Part shown: positions 19,285 to 28,012 of the stretch, in pieces
Numbering within the stretch: position 1 is the stretch's first letter
Layout of the letters: each line of letters begins with the position of its first letter
Assembly (NCBI RefSeq): GCF_023336905.1
Contig: NZ_JAMBLS010000011.1
Coordinates: forward strand, 27,876-91,875
Source: Bacteroides sp. ET71
GTDB taxonomy: Bacteria > Bacteroidota > Bacteroidia > Bacteroidales > Bacteroidaceae
DNA length: 64,000 nt
Direction of reading: 5' to 3'
Notes under the pieces: model-generated
The model's database searches: none
Told to the model about the DNA's origin: nothing
The model's input: the letters and a program-made list of their open reading frames with translations, nothing else
Made by a program: the position numbers and the translations under genes

Positions 19285-20385
19285 TTATGCACCCTGGTGG
19301 TTGATGCAAATTCCTTTCAGGTACCATTCGTACAGCCGGTGTATGCCTTCATCAATCTCAATCTTGTGGTGCCATCCCAAACCGTGCAGCTTGCTGACGT
19401 CTGTCAGCTTACGCAATGTACCGTCAGGTTTGGTCGTGTCCCATTGCAAGGCTCCTTTGAAGTTTATTTCCTTCATAATCTTCTCAGCTACTTCTTTGAT
19501 ACTGATTTCTTTGCCTGTACCTACGTTGATGTGACAATTGCGTATCTCCTTGCTGTCCGGCGCGTAGGTGTCTTTGAAATCTACGTTCAGCAATACATGC
19601 ACGCTGGCATCGGCCATTTCTTCACTCCATAGGAATTCTCGTAGCGGAGTGCCTGTACCCCAAAGCGTGACAGTTTCAGGCGTGATGCCGAACTTGGCAA
19701 GTTTGTCTAAGATTTCCTCTTGGCTATTGTTGCCGTTCACGCCTTCCACGGGGCGCAGGTTCAGGTCTTTGCGCACGGCTTCCCAGTCACTTTCGTTCAG
19801 GCATTTGGCCAAGTGAATTTTGCGTATCATGGCAGGCAGCACATGGCTGTTTTCCAAATGGAAGTTGTCGTTGGGCCCGTACAGATTGGTGGGCATGACG
19901 GCAATGTAGTTGGTGCCATATTGCAGGTTGAAGCTTTCGCACATCTTCAGTCCGGCGATTTTGGCGATGGCATACGGTTCGTTGGTATATTCCAGAGGGG
20001 ATGTCAGCAGACTTTCCTCTTTCATGGGCTGCGGTGCTTCGCGCGGATAGATGCAGGTACTGCCTAAAAAGAGCAGTTTCTTTACACCGTGCCGATAGCT
20101 TTCGCCTATTACATTCTGTTGTATTTGCAGGTTTTGATAGATGAAGTCTGCCCTGTATTGCAGGTTGGCCATGATGCCTCCCACATGGGCGGCAGCCAGT
20201 ACGACGGCTTCCGGCTGTTCTGCGTCAAAGAAATTGCGGACGGCTACACTGTCCAGCAAATCCAGTTCTTTGTGGCTTTTGCCTACAAGGTTGGTAAATC
20301 CCCGTTGCCGAAGATTGTTCCAAATAGCCGAACCTACCAGTCCGTGATGCCCGGCTACATAAATTTTTGTAGATTTGTCAAGCAT
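19285..20385 (-). CDS. fcl: GDP-L-fucose synthase
   Basis: This NADPH-dependent epimerase/reductase converts GDP-4-keto-6-deoxymannose into GDP-L-fucose. It is 366 residues with the extended-SDR Rossmann motif GHHGLVGSAI (residues 12-21), the active-site segment LFLGSTCIYPREAPQP, and the YAIAK catalytic Tyr/Lys pair. It works after Gmd, which is encoded about 8 kb away on the same strand (28013-29068). It starts 37 bases after the stop of the Crp/Fnr regulator on the same strand, so co-transcription is possible. GDP-fucose serves surface glycan and glycoprotein fucosylation in Bacteroides. Confidence 0.95.
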   Translation of the reverse strand: MLDKSTKIYVAGHHGLVGSAIWNNLRQRGFTNLVGKSHKELDLLDSVAVRNFFDAEQPEAVVLAAAHVGGIMANLQYRADFIYQNLQIQQNVIGESYRHGVKKLLFLGSTCIYPREAPQPMKEESLLTSPLEYTNEPYAIAKIAGLKMCESFNLQYGTNYIAVMPTNLYGPNDNFHLENSHVLPAMIRKIHLAKCLNESDWEAVRKDLNLRPVEGVNGNNSQEEILDKLAKFGITPETVTLWGTGTPLREFLWSEEMADASVHVLLNVDFKDTYAPDSKEIRNCHINVGTGKEISIKEVAEKIMKEINFKGALQWDTTKPDGTLRKLTDVSKLHGLGWHHKIEIDEGIHRLYEWYLKGICINHQGA

Positions 20386-20422
20386 ATTTGTATGGTTAGC
20401 ATATAGAATTTCCTTAGAAATC

Positions 20423-21007
20423 TTATAAAGCAGTGGCGCGCACCCGGCTGAGTGTTTCCGGCGTCATCAACAGGTAGGAGGCGATGTGGGCGAGGGGAGC
20501 CCGTTTAATGACTTCAGGTTGGCTTTCCATTAAGTGCAGATAGCGTTCGCGGGCGGTTTCAAAACGCCACGAGTCAGCCTTTGTTTGTGAAACGATAAGG
20601 CTGTATTCCAGCATCTTGCGGTAGAACATGTTGATCCCCCATGATGCTTTCGAAAGATTCAGCAATTGGTCGGCCGGCAGCATGTAGATGGTGCCGGATT
20701 CCAGTGCCTCTATCATTAGTCGTGTAGGTTCTTGTTTGAGAATACTTTCGATACATATGACGATGTCTCCTTCAAGGGAGAAATGTTCGGTAATGTCTTT
20801 CCCGTTTTTATAATAGAACTGCCTGAGCATGCCTTTGCCGACAATCACGAAGTAATGGCTGACTTGTCCTTCTTTAAGCAGAATTTCTCCTTTTCCCACC
20901 TCCTTACGTATGATGATACTGCCCAATAACTCTCGGCTTTCAGTATCCATCTCCGGGAAACGGCGGTTAATGGCTTCATTAAGGGCCTCTTTTAATAATG
21001 TATCCAT
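20423..21007 (-). CDS. Crp/Fnr-family transcriptional regulator
   Basis: This is a cyclic-nucleotide-binding-fold regulator of 194 residues. An upstream TTG at 21031 is in frame, but it falls inside a perfect -7 element (TATCTTTGC, 21028-21036), so ATG 21007 is the real start. The sensor beta-roll spans about 15-115 (GEILLKEGQVSHYFVIVGKG). The C-terminal winged helix ends with the recognition helix region MTPETLSRVRA. The cAMP-contacting arginine motif of E. coli Crp is not evident, so the ligand is unknown; Bacteroidetes members often sense redox or other signals. It precedes fcl. Confidence 0.85.
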   Translation of the reverse strand: MDTLLKEALNEAINRRFPEMDTESRELLGSIIIRKEVGKGEILLKEGQVSHYFVIVGKGMLRQFYYKNGKDITEHFSLEGDIVICIESILKQEPTRLMIEALESGTIYMLPADQLLNLSKASWGINMFYRKMLEYSLIVSQTKADSWRFETARERYLHLMESQPEVIKRAPLAHIASYLLMTPETLSRVRATAL

Positions 21008-21027
21008 TCGTTCGAATAATAGTTTCT

Positions 21028-21036
21028 GCAAAGATA
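21028..21036 (-). promoter_or_regulatory. -7 promoter element that fixes the Crp/Fnr start
   Basis: The minus strand reads TATCTTTGC, a full TAnnTTTG match, 21 bases before ATG 21007. Confidence 0.75.
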
Positions 21037-21106
21037 GCCTTTTTGGCTGATTCCCACCTTATTTCCAGATAGAAAAAGAAAAGTTAGAAAAAATATGGAG
21101 AAAAGG

Positions 21107-21138
21107 TTTGTACATTCCAAAACTTTGTCTACCTTTGC
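21107..21138 (+). promoter_or_regulatory. Promoter of the tRNA operon
   Basis: TTTG (21107-21110), a 19-base spacer and TACCTTTGC (21130-21138) form a full -33/-7 match, about 30 bases before the first tRNA. Confidence 0.85.
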
Positions 21139-21167
21139 ACCGCATTTGAAAAAATGCTGGTCACTAA

Positions 21168-21255
21168 GGAAGTTTGGGTGAGTGGCTGAAACCAGCAGTT
21201 TGCTAAACTGCCGTACGAGTTTATCGTACCGGGGGTTCGAATCCCCCAGCTTCCG
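21168..21255 (+). tRNA. tRNA-Ser (GCT)
   Basis: A class II tRNA of 88 bases. The acceptor stem GGAAGTT pairs with AGCTTCC, and the anticodon stem GCAGT/ACTGC has the loop TTGCTAA (anticodon GCT). The long variable arm is CGTACGAG-TTTAT-CGTACC, and the T arm carries GGTTCGAAT. It reads AGC/AGU serine codons. It is first of three tRNAs in one transcript; no CCA is encoded. Confidence 0.95.
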
Positions 21256-21269
21256 CGGATTGACAGAAT

Positions 21270-21342
21270 GCACTCTTAGCTCAGTTGGTAGAGCAACTGA
21301 CTCTTAATCAGTGGGTCCAGGGTTCGAATCCCTGAGGGTGTA
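21270..21342 (+). tRNA. tRNA-Lys (CTT)
   Basis: A 73-base class I tRNA. The D arm is TAGCTCAGTTGGTAGAGCA, the anticodon stem ACTGA/TCAGT has the loop CTCTTAA (anticodon CTT), and the T arm is GGTTCGAATCC. The acceptor stem GCACTCT/AGGGTGT includes terminal and internal G-U pairs. Only 14 bases separate it from tRNA-Ser. Confidence 0.94.
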
Positions 21343-21360
21343 CAAGCTTTTCATAAAATC

Positions 21361-21432
21361 GGTGGATTCGTCTAACGGTTAGGACACATGCCTCTCACGC
21401 ATGCAATACGAGTTCGATTCTCGTATCCACTA
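21361..21432 (+). tRNA. tRNA-Glu (CTC)
   Basis: A 72-base tRNA. The acceptor stem GGTGGAT pairs with ATCCACT, and the D arm carries TCGTCTAACGGTTAGGACA, typical of Glu tRNAs. The anticodon stem CATGC/GCATG has the loop CTCTCAC (anticodon CTC), and the T loop is TTCGATT. It reads GAG codons. It is last of the operon and followed by a terminator. Confidence 0.94.
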
Positions 21433-21448
21433 CAACAAGTGTGAAACG

Positions 21449-21484
21449 GGCGGCTGCAGGAATTCTTTGCGGTCGCCTTTTTTG
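21449..21484 (+). terminator. Terminator of the tRNA operon
   Basis: GGCGGCTGCA (21449-21458) pairs with TGCGGTCGCC (21468-21477), with G-U pairs, followed by a run of T. Confidence 0.85.
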
Positions 21485-21509
21485 TTAATTTGAATAAAGT
21501 ATTTGTGTT

Positions 21510-22175
21510 ATGGACTTCATTATTGATTTCATTCTTCACATTGATCAATACATGATCAGTATTGTGCAGCAATATCATCTGTGGACGTATGCCATCTTGT
21601 TCCTGGTGATTTTCTGCGAGACGGGTTTGGTGATTACGCCTTTTTTGCCAGGCGATTCGCTGCTGTTTGTGGCGGGCGCTATCGCTGCACAGCCGGACAT
21701 GCCGCTGGAGGTGAATATCCTGGCGTTGATTGTGTTTGCGGCAGCCGTGTTGGGTGACTCGAGCAACTATGCCATCGGGCACTTCTTCGGGCGTAAGCTG
21801 TTCAGCAATCCTAATTCCAAAATCTTCAAGCAGAGTTATTTGGATAAGACGCATGAGTTTTATAAGAAATATGGCGGCAAGACCATCATCATTGCCCGCT
21901 TTGTGCCTATTGTCCGTACGTTTGCGCCGTTTGTGGCCGGCATGGGCAAGATGCATTATTATTACTTCATGCTTTATAACGTGACGGGCGGCGCCTTGTG
22001 GGTGGCCCTCTTCTGTTATGCCGGTTATTTCTTCGGAGACCTGCCCTTTGTGCAGGAGAACTTGAAGCTGTTGGTGGTGGCCATCATCGTCATCTCTGTC
22101 TTGCCGGCCATTATTGAGGTGTTGCGCGAACGTCGCAAGATGAAGAAGGCCAAGGACTCCGGTGTTGAATCTTAA
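21510..22175 (+). CDS. DedA-family membrane protein
   Basis: This is a 221-residue inner-membrane protein of the DedA/VTT superfamily, whose members are linked to lipid (undecaprenyl-phosphate or phospholipid) translocation and membrane homeostasis. The family motifs [17 protein letters not shown] (residues about 36-52) and [16 protein letters not shown] (about 129-144) are both present. Two re-entrant regions and three or four helices are visible, and the C-terminus is basic ([10 protein letters not shown]). The following transporter gene starts within or just after its last codons. The actual lipid substrate cannot be read from sequence. Confidence 0.9.
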   Translation: MDFIIDFILHIDQYMISIVQQYHLWTYAILFLVIFCETGLVITPFLPGDSLLFVAGAIAAQPDMPLEVNILALIVFAAAVLGDSSNYAIGHFFGRKLFSNPNSKIFKQSYLDKTHEFYKKYGGKTIIIARFVPIVRTFAPFVAGMGKMHYYYFMLYNVTGGALWVALFCYAGYFFGDLPFVQENLKLLVVAIIVISVLPAIIEVLRERRKMKKAKDSGVES

Positions 22176-22188
22176 TCGGTGTACGGCT

Positions 22189-23850
22189 TTGGATTGGTTG
22201 TATAGTTTGTTCGTGGAGCACACGGCTTTGCAGGCGCTGGCGGTGCTTTCGCTGATTTCGGCCGTGGGGCTGGGATTGGGCAAGGTGCGTATTCTGGGGG
22301 TGTCGCTTGGCGTGACGTTCGTCTTCTTTGCCGGCATCCTGGCCGGTCACCTGGGGTTGGAGATTGACCCGCAGATGCTTACCTATGCCGAGAGTTTCGG
22401 CTTGGTGGTGTTTGTCTATGCCTTGGGTCTTCAGGTGGGACCCGGGTTCTTCAGTTCCTTCCGGAGCGGGGGCGTGCGGCTTAATATGCTGGCTGTGGGC
22501 GTGGTGTTGACGGGTACGCTGATGGCGGTGTTGGGTTGCTTTCTGTTGGATATCTCCATGTCTGACATGATGGGCATCCTCTGTGGGGCCACTACCAATA
22601 CGCCTGCCTTGGGCGCTGCCCAGCAGACGTTGAAGCAGTTCGGACTGGATGCTTCGGGTGCGGCCCTGGGGTGTGCCGTGACGTATCCGCTGGGCGTGGT
22701 GGGGGTGATATTGGCCATCCTCGTGCTGCGCAAGTTCCTTACCCGTCCGCAGGACTTGCAGGAGAAGGAGAAGGAAGATGTGAACAAACCCTACATTGCT
22801 GCCTTCCAGGTGCATAATCCGGCCATCTTCGACAAGAATATCAAGGAATTAGGCGACTTGCACTATGCCAAGTTCGTCATCTCGCGTCTGTGGCGCGACG
22901 GCAAGGTGACCATTCCGACGTCGGACACCGTGGTGCGCGAGGGTGACCGGTTGCTGGTGATTACGTCGGAAAAGAACGCCCCGACGCTGACCGTCCTCTT
23001 CGGCGAGCAGGAGCATACGGACTGGAACAAGGAGGACATCGACTGGAACGCCATCGACAGCCAGCTCATCTCGCAGCGCATCGTGGTCACCCGGCCCGAG
23101 CTGAACGGCAAGAAGCTGGGCTCGCTGCATCTGCGCAACAGCTACGGGGTGAACATCACGCGCATCTACCGCAGCGGCGTGCAACTGCTGGCCACGGCCG
23201 GACTGCGCCTCCAGTTGGGCGACCGCCTGACGGTGGTGGGCGAGGAGGCGGCGCTGCACAATGTGGAGAAGGTGCTGGGCAATGCCGTCAAGAGCCTGAA
23301 GGAGCCGAACCTGGTGGCTGTGTTCATCGGCATCGTGCTGGGCCTGATGGTGGGGGCGATACCCATCTTCCTGCCGGGCATGAGTTCGCCCATCAAGCTG
23401 GGGCTGGCCGGCGGGCCCATCATCGTGGGCATCCTTATCGGCACGTTCGGCCCGCGGCTGCACATGATAACGTACACCACGCGCAGCGCCAACCTGATGC
23501 TCCGCTCGCTGGGCTTGTCGCTCTACCTGGCTTGCCTGGGATTGGATGCGGGCGAGCACTTCTTCGAGACTGTCTTCCGTCCCGAAGGCCTGCTGTGGGT
23601 GGGCACGGGCTTCGTGCTGACCGTGGTGCCAGTGCTCGTGGTGGGCGCGGTGGCCTTTAGGTGGATGAAGACTGACTTCGGCTCGACGGTGGGGATGCTC
23701 TGCGGCAGCATGGCCAACCCCATGGCGCTGAACTATGCCAACGACACGTTGCCCGGCGACAATCCTTCGGTGGCCTATGCCACGGTTTACCCTCTGAGCA
23801 TGTTCCTGCGGGTCATTATCGCGCAGGTGGTGCTGATGTTTCTGCTCTGA
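22189..23850 (+). CDS. AspT/YidE-type putative transporter with two TrkA-C domains
   Basis: This inner-membrane carrier has the layout of the aspartate:alanine exchanger superfamily: five helices (about 1-185), two RCK/TrkA-C domains (about 205-285 and 290-370), then five to six more helices. The repeats GLQVGPGFFSSFR and GLDAGEHFFETVF mark the two membrane halves. The start is uncertain: GTG 22162 overlaps the DedA stop by 14 bases, while TTG 22189 gives the start (M)DWLYSLFVEHT that I expect from homologues (about 553 residues). Substrate is unknown. No ATG is available near the start. A 24-bp repeat array follows the stop immediately. Confidence 0.85.
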   Translation: MDWLYSLFVEHTALQALAVLSLISAVGLGLGKVRILGVSLGVTFVFFAGILAGHLGLEIDPQMLTYAESFGLVVFVYALGLQVGPGFFSSFRSGGVRLNMLAVGVVLTGTLMAVLGCFLLDISMSDMMGILCGATTNTPALGAAQQTLKQFGLDASGAALGCAVTYPLGVVGVILAILVLRKFLTRPQDLQEKEKEDVNKPYIAAFQVHNPAIFDKNIKELGDLHYAKFVISRLWRDGKVTIPTSDTVVREGDRLLVITSEKNAPTLTVLFGEQEHTDWNKEDIDWNAIDSQLISQRIVVTRPELNGKKLGSLHLRNSYGVNITRIYRSGVQLLATAGLRLQLGDRLTVVGEEAALHNVEKVLGNAVKSLKEPNLVAVFIGIVLGLMVGAIPIFLPGMSSPIKLGLAGGPIIVGILIGTFGPRLHMITYTTRSANLMLRSLGLSLYLACLGLDAGEHFFETVFRPEGLLWVGTGFVLTVVPVLVVGAVAFRWMKTDFGSTVGMLCGSMANPMALNYANDTLPGDNPSVAYATVYPLSMFLRVIIAQVVLMFLL

Positions 23851-23861
23851 TTTTTTGAGGG

Positions 23862-24118
23862 GGTGCCCCAACGCTCTATGGTAGGGGTGCCCCAACGTTC
23901 TTTGGTGGGGGTGCCCCAACGCTCTTTGGTGGGGGTGCCCCAACGCTCTATGGTAGGGGTGCCCCAACGTTCTATGTGGGGGGTGCCCCAACGTTCTATG
24001 TGGGGGGTGCCCCAACGCTCTGTGTGGGGGGTGCCCCAACGTTCTATGTGGGGGGTGCCACAACGCTCTATGTGGGGGGTGCCACAACGCTCTATGTGGG
24101 GGGTGCCACAATTCCTTG
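23862..24118. repeat. Tandem array, 24-bp unit x 11
   Basis: GGTGCC recurs at 23862, 23886, 23910, 23934, 23958, 23982, 24006, 24030, 24054, 24078 and 24102 without a single phase slip. The unit core is GGGGTGCCCCAACG(C/T)TCT, with variable last bases (ATGGTA, TTGGTG, ATGTGG). The first units resemble each other more than the last, which carry CCACAACG. Because 24 is a multiple of three, reading frames stay open through it on both strands (octapeptide RSMVGVPQ-like), but nothing suggests translation. It begins 11 bases after the transporter stop and ends 20 bases before the fbp promoter. Confidence 0.95.
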
Positions 24119-24137
24119 TGCATTTCCCGGGACTATG

Positions 24138-24170
24138 TTTGGCGGAAAAGGGACGAATGACTAACTTTGC
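24138..24170 (+). promoter_or_regulatory. Promoter of the fructose-bisphosphatase gene
   Basis: TTTG (24138-24141), a 20-base spacer and TAACTTTGC (24162-24170) match the -33/-7 consensus, 28 bases before ATG 24198. The 24-bp array lies directly upstream. Confidence 0.8.
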
Positions 24171-24197
24171 ATACAATCAGAAAAAATAGCATCATAC

Positions 24198-26186
24198 ATG
24201 GGAAACATCAGTCCTGAATCCATCGTCAACGACCTGCGCTACCTGCAACTCTTGTCGCGCAGTTTTCCGACCATCGCCGACGCGAGCACGGAAATCATCA
24301 ACCTCGAAGCCATACTGAACCTGCCCAAAGGCACGGAACACTTCCTGACAGATATACACGGCGAGTACGAAGCCTTCCAGCACGTGCTGAAGAACGGCTC
24401 GGGCGCCGTCAAGCGCAAGGTGAACGAAATCTTCGGCCATACCCTGCGCGAAAGCGAGAAGAAGGAGCTGTGCACGCTCATCTACTATCCCGAGGAGAAA
24501 CTCCAACTGGTCAAGGCCCAGGAGACAGAACTGGACGACTGGTATCAAATCACCCTGAACCAACTGGTCAAGGTCTGCCAGAACGTTTCGTCCAAATACA
24601 CCCGTTCGAAGGTGCGCAAATCCCTGCCCCGCGACTTCTCCTACATCATCCAGGAACTGCTGCACGAATCGAGCATCGACCCCAACAAGCAGGCTTACAT
24701 CAACGTCATCATCTCCACCATCATCAGCACCCGGCGGGCGGACGACTTCATCGTGGCCCTGTGCAACCTCATCCAGCGCCTCACCATCGACTCGCTGCAC
24801 ATCGTGGGCGACATCTACGACCGCGGCCCCGGCGCCCACATCATCATGGACACCCTCTGCGACTACCACAACTTTGACATCCAGTGGGGCAACCACGACC
24901 TGCTGTGGATGGGCGCCGCCTCGGGCAACGACGCCTGCATCGCCAACGTCATCCGCCTGTCCATGCGCTACGGTAATCTGGGCACATTGGAAGACGGCTA
25001 CGGCATCAACCTCCTGCCCCTGGCCACCTTTGCCATGGATGCCTACGGCGACGACCCCTGCACGGTGTTTGCGCCCAGGATGGACTTTGCCGGCACCCAG
25101 CACAACGAGAAGACGCAGCGCCTCATCGCACAGATGCACAAGGCCATCACCATCATCCAACTGAAACTCGAGGCCGCCATCATCGACCGCCGTCCCGAGT
25201 TCGGCATGACTGGGCGTAAGCTGCTGGACAAGATAGACTACGCACGCGGCGTCTTCTGCCACGAAGGGCGGGAATACTCCCTGCGCGACGCCCATTTCCC
25301 CACTATCGACCCCGCCGACCCCTACCGCCTGACGGACGAAGAGCGCGAACTGGTGGACAAAATCCATGCCTCCTTCATGAACAGCGAAAAACTGCGCAAG
25401 CACATGCGCTGCCTCTACACCTACGGCGGCATGTACCTCGTCTGCAACAGCAACCTGCTCTATCACGCCTCCGTGCCCCTCAACGCCGACGGCAGCTTCA
25501 AGCACGTCCGCATCGGGCAGAAGGAATACTGGGGGCACAAACTCCTGCAGAAGACCGACCAACTGGTGCGCCGCGCCTACTTCGGCGAGGAGGGCACCGA
25601 GGCCAAAGCCTTTGCCGTGGACTACATGTGGTATATGTGGTGCGGTCCCGACGCCCCTTCGTTCGACAAAGACAAGATGGCCACCTTCGAGCGCTACTTC
25701 GTGGGCGACCCGGATTTGTGCAAGGAAACCAAGGGCTGGTACTACACGCTGCGCAACGAAGCCGAAACCTGCGACCGTATTCTGCAGGAGTTTGGCGTAG
25801 AGCCGGGCCCTCATTCGCACATCATCAACGGCCATGTCCCCGTCAAGACCCTCAAGGGCGAGAAACCCGTCAAGGCCGGCGGCAAGCTGCTGGTGATAGA
25901 CGGCGGCTTCTCCAAAGCCTACCAACCGGAGACGGGCATCGCCGGCTATACCCTGGTCTATCACTCGCACGGCCTCCAATTGGTGCAGCACGAACCCTTC
26001 CAGAGTCGCCAGAAAGCCATCGAAGAGGGATTGGACATCAAGTCGACCACGTTCCTTGTTGAGTTCAACTCGCAGCGCATGATGGTGAAAGACACCGACA
26101 AGGGTGCCGAACTGACCACGCAGATAGCCGACCTGGAGAAGCTGTTGGCAGCCTATCGCATGGGCTTGATTAAGGAAAAGGTGTAA
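24198..26186 (+). CDS. fbp: Fructose-1,6-bisphosphatase, class III
   Basis: This gluconeogenic enzyme removes the 1-phosphate from fructose 1,6-bisphosphate in the cytoplasm. At 662 residues it is a typical class III (Bacillus-type) member with a metallophosphatase core: DIHGEYEAF (about 52-60), GDIYDRGPGAH (about 205-215) and WGNHDLLW (about 232-239). The histidine motif INGHVPVK is near residue 545. The gene has high third-position GC, which leaves a 666-codon frame open on the other strand; that frame lacks credible protein features. It stands alone between its own promoter and a large inverted repeat. Confidence 0.95.
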   Translation: MGNISPESIVNDLRYLQLLSRSFPTIADASTEIINLEAILNLPKGTEHFLTDIHGEYEAFQHVLKNGSGAVKRKVNEIFGHTLRESEKKELCTLIYYPEEKLQLVKAQETELDDWYQITLNQLVKVCQNVSSKYTRSKVRKSLPRDFSYIIQELLHESSIDPNKQAYINVIISTIISTRRADDFIVALCNLIQRLTIDSLHIVGDIYDRGPGAHIIMDTLCDYHNFDIQWGNHDLLWMGAASGNDACIANVIRLSMRYGNLGTLEDGYGINLLPLATFAMDAYGDDPCTVFAPRMDFAGTQHNEKTQRLIAQMHKAITIIQLKLEAAIIDRRPEFGMTGRKLLDKIDYARGVFCHEGREYSLRDAHFPTIDPADPYRLTDEERELVDKIHASFMNSEKLRKHMRCLYTYGGMYLVCNSNLLYHASVPLNADGSFKHVRIGQKEYWGHKLLQKTDQLVRRAYFGEEGTEAKAFAVDYMWYMWCGPDAPSFDKDKMATFERYFVGDPDLCKETKGWYYTLRNEAETCDRILQEFGVEPGPHSHIINGHVPVKTLKGEKPVKAGGKLLVIDGGFSKAYQPETGIAGYTLVYHSHGLQLVQHEPFQSRQKAIEEGLDIKSTTFLVEFNSQRMMVKDTDKGAELTTQIADLEKLLAAYRMGLIKEKV

Positions 26187-26187
26187 T

Positions 26188-26287
26188 GGCACGCAGATGA
26201 AGCAGATAAAATGGATGACCGCAGATTCTTTATCTACTTATTAATAAGATCTGCGGTCATCTGCATAATCTGCTTCATCTGTGTGCC
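26188..26287. repeat. 100-bp inverted repeat between convergent genes
   Basis: The outer arms GGCACGCAGATGAAGCAGAT (26188-26207) and its near-complement (26268-26287) differ at one position. The inner arms GATGACCGCAGAT...CTT (about 26214-26230) and AAG-ATCTGCGGTCATC (26246-26261) also pair. The element fills the whole gap between fbp and the acyl-CoA ligase gene, beginning 2 bases after one stop and ending 5 bases before the other. It could act as a bidirectional terminator or be a dispersed miniature element; it contains many CATCTG/GCAGAT words. Confidence 0.85.
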
Positions 26288-26291
26288 GTGC

Positions 26292-27950
26292 TTACCCTTT
26301 CGCCTCCTGGTACAAGAAACGTTTGATGCTCTTCTTCGGCGTCTTCTCGAACGCCTCCGGATAGATTTTCATCTTGGCCAGTTGGCTGTAAGCAGGCAAT
26401 TCCTGGTTGAGAGCCACGCGGTTTTCTTCCATCACCCGTTCGATGTCTGCCGGAGTCAGCCCATGGGCATAGGCATCGTCAAAGTCGGGATAAACCAGTC
26501 CGACCAGGCGCTCGTTTTGCTGTACCACCAGACATTCGGCCACATAGGGCAGGTTGTTCAGCTTGTCTTCTATCTCTTCCGGGTAGATATTCTGTCCGCT
26601 GGAACCCAGCAGCATGTTCTTGCTCCGTCCCTTGATGGTGACATTCCCTTGGGCATCCATCGTGGCCAGGTCGCCGGTGTGCAGCCATCCGTCCTTATCG
26701 ATGGTTTCGGCTGTAGCTTCCGGATTCTTGTAGTAGCCTAGCATGACGTTGGCTCCTCTGCAAAGGATTTCTCCGGGGATATTTTCCGGGTCGGGCGAGT
26801 CGATGCGTACCTCCATGCGGGGAGCAGCCTTGCCGCAGGAACCGGGCTTGAAGCGTTTCCAGTCTTCATAGCAGATGATGGGGCCACATTCCGTCATGCC
26901 GTAGCCCACCGTGTAGGGGAAATCTATCATCTTGAGGAATTGCTCCACTTCCTGATTGAAGGCTGCTCCGCCGATGACTATTTCAGAGAAATTACCTCCA
27001 AAAGCCTGCGTGACCTGATCCTTCACCGTGGCCTTTATCTTGTCGTTGATGAAAGGCACCTTGAGCAGCAGCTTCATGGTGGGGGTCTCCAGTTTGGGGA
27101 GTACGTTCTTCTTGATGATTTTCTCGATGATGAGGGGCACAGCGATGATGATGCTGGGTTTGACCTCGGCAAAAGCCTGGAAGATGATTTTGGGGCTGGG
27201 CATGCGTGTCAGGTAGTAGATGTGGCAGCCAACCGCAAATTCATAAAGAAACTCGAAAGCCAATCCGTACATGTGCGCCATAGGCAGCATGGATACCACG
27301 CAATCTCCTCGCTTTAAGGGCAGCACTCCGAAGGCGAAATCCGTGTTGCTCCACAGGCTGCGATAGGGCAGCATGACGCCTTTCGAATAGCTGGTAGTGC
27401 CCGAGGTATAGTTGATGACAGCCAGCTCTTCGGGTTGGTCTTTGTGGTAGTCGATATGTTCTTTACGGAAGTTCTTGGGATATTTCTGTCCGAACATCGC
27501 ATTGAGATGCTCGCGGGCATAAGTCAGCTTTTCGCTGCGGGAAACGGGCAGTGAGAAGTCGGGCAGCAAGATAATGCCTTCCAGCAGGGGCATGGCCTGT
27601 TCATTGAGGTTTTCCCAAGCCTGGTCGCCCACGAAGAGCAGGCGGGCTTCCGAATGGTTGACGATGTTGTGTACATTGTCTGCCTTGAATTCGTGCAGGA
27701 TAGGCACGGCCACTGCTCCATACGTCAACGTGGCCAGGAAAGCGACGCCCCAATGCGAACTGTTGCGTCCGCACAGGGCTATCTTGTCGCCTTTCCGGAT
27801 GCCGCTCTCTTCAAAAAGGATGTGCAGCTTCTCGATTTTACGGGCCACATCTTTATATTGCAGGGTGGCTCCTTTATAGTCGGTCAATGCGTCCAAGTCC
27901 CAATTGGTCTGGATGCTGTTCTTTATGTAGGCTATAAAACTTTGTTCCAT
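26292..27950 (-). CDS. AMP-dependent long-chain fatty acid--CoA ligase
   Basis: This ANL-superfamily enzyme activates a carboxylic acid to acyl-AMP and then acyl-CoA. From ATG 27950 it has 552 residues. Upstream codons to 27989 are excluded because a -7 element (TATATTTGC) occupies 27975-27983. Motif A3 is YTSGTTSYSKGVML (about 185-198), A5 is YGMTECGPI (about 353-361), A7 is LHTGDLATMDAQG, and the C-terminal lysine motif is EKTPKKSIKRF. The length and lack of carrier domains favour a fatty acyl-CoA synthetase; the preferred chain length is unknown. Confidence 0.9.
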   Translation of the reverse strand: MEQSFIAYIKNSIQTNWDLDALTDYKGATLQYKDVARKIEKLHILFEESGIRKGDKIALCGRNSSHWGVAFLATLTYGAVAVPILHEFKADNVHNIVNHSEARLLFVGDQAWENLNEQAMPLLEGIILLPDFSLPVSRSEKLTYAREHLNAMFGQKYPKNFRKEHIDYHKDQPEELAVINYTSGTTSYSKGVMLPYRSLWSNTDFAFGVLPLKRGDCVVSMLPMAHMYGLAFEFLYEFAVGCHIYYLTRMPSPKIIFQAFAEVKPSIIIAVPLIIEKIIKKNVLPKLETPTMKLLLKVPFINDKIKATVKDQVTQAFGGNFSEIVIGGAAFNQEVEQFLKMIDFPYTVGYGMTECGPIICYEDWKRFKPGSCGKAAPRMEVRIDSPDPENIPGEILCRGANVMLGYYKNPEATAETIDKDGWLHTGDLATMDAQGNVTIKGRSKNMLLGSSGQNIYPEEIEDKLNNLPYVAECLVVQQNERLVGLVYPDFDDAYAHGLTPADIERVMEENRVALNQELPAYSQLAKMKIYPEAFEKTPKKSIKRFLYQEAKG

Positions 27951-27974
27951 ATTGCACGTTTTCTGGTTTTCTGT

Positions 27975-27983
27975 GCAAATATA
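27975..27983 (-). promoter_or_regulatory. -7 promoter element fixing the acyl-CoA ligase start
   Basis: The minus strand reads TATATTTGC, 25 bases before ATG 27950, inside the upstream extension of the frame. Confidence 0.8.
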
Positions 27984-28012
27984 GGACATTCCTTTCAGAA
28001 TAGCAACTGGTC

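Noticed and set aside
23787-24189. Frames on both strands through the 24-bp array, encoding octapeptide repeats
   Set aside because: The period of 24 keeps any frame open automatically. Starts lie inside the repeat or a neighbouring gene, both strands are equally open, and no signal or promoter supports translation.
24192-26192. A 666-codon open frame on the minus strand across the fbp gene
   Set aside because: It mirrors fbp codon for codon. Its predicted protein is Val/Gly/Ala/Asp-rich without motifs, as expected from antisense of a GC-rich gene, while the plus strand has a complete class III FBPase.
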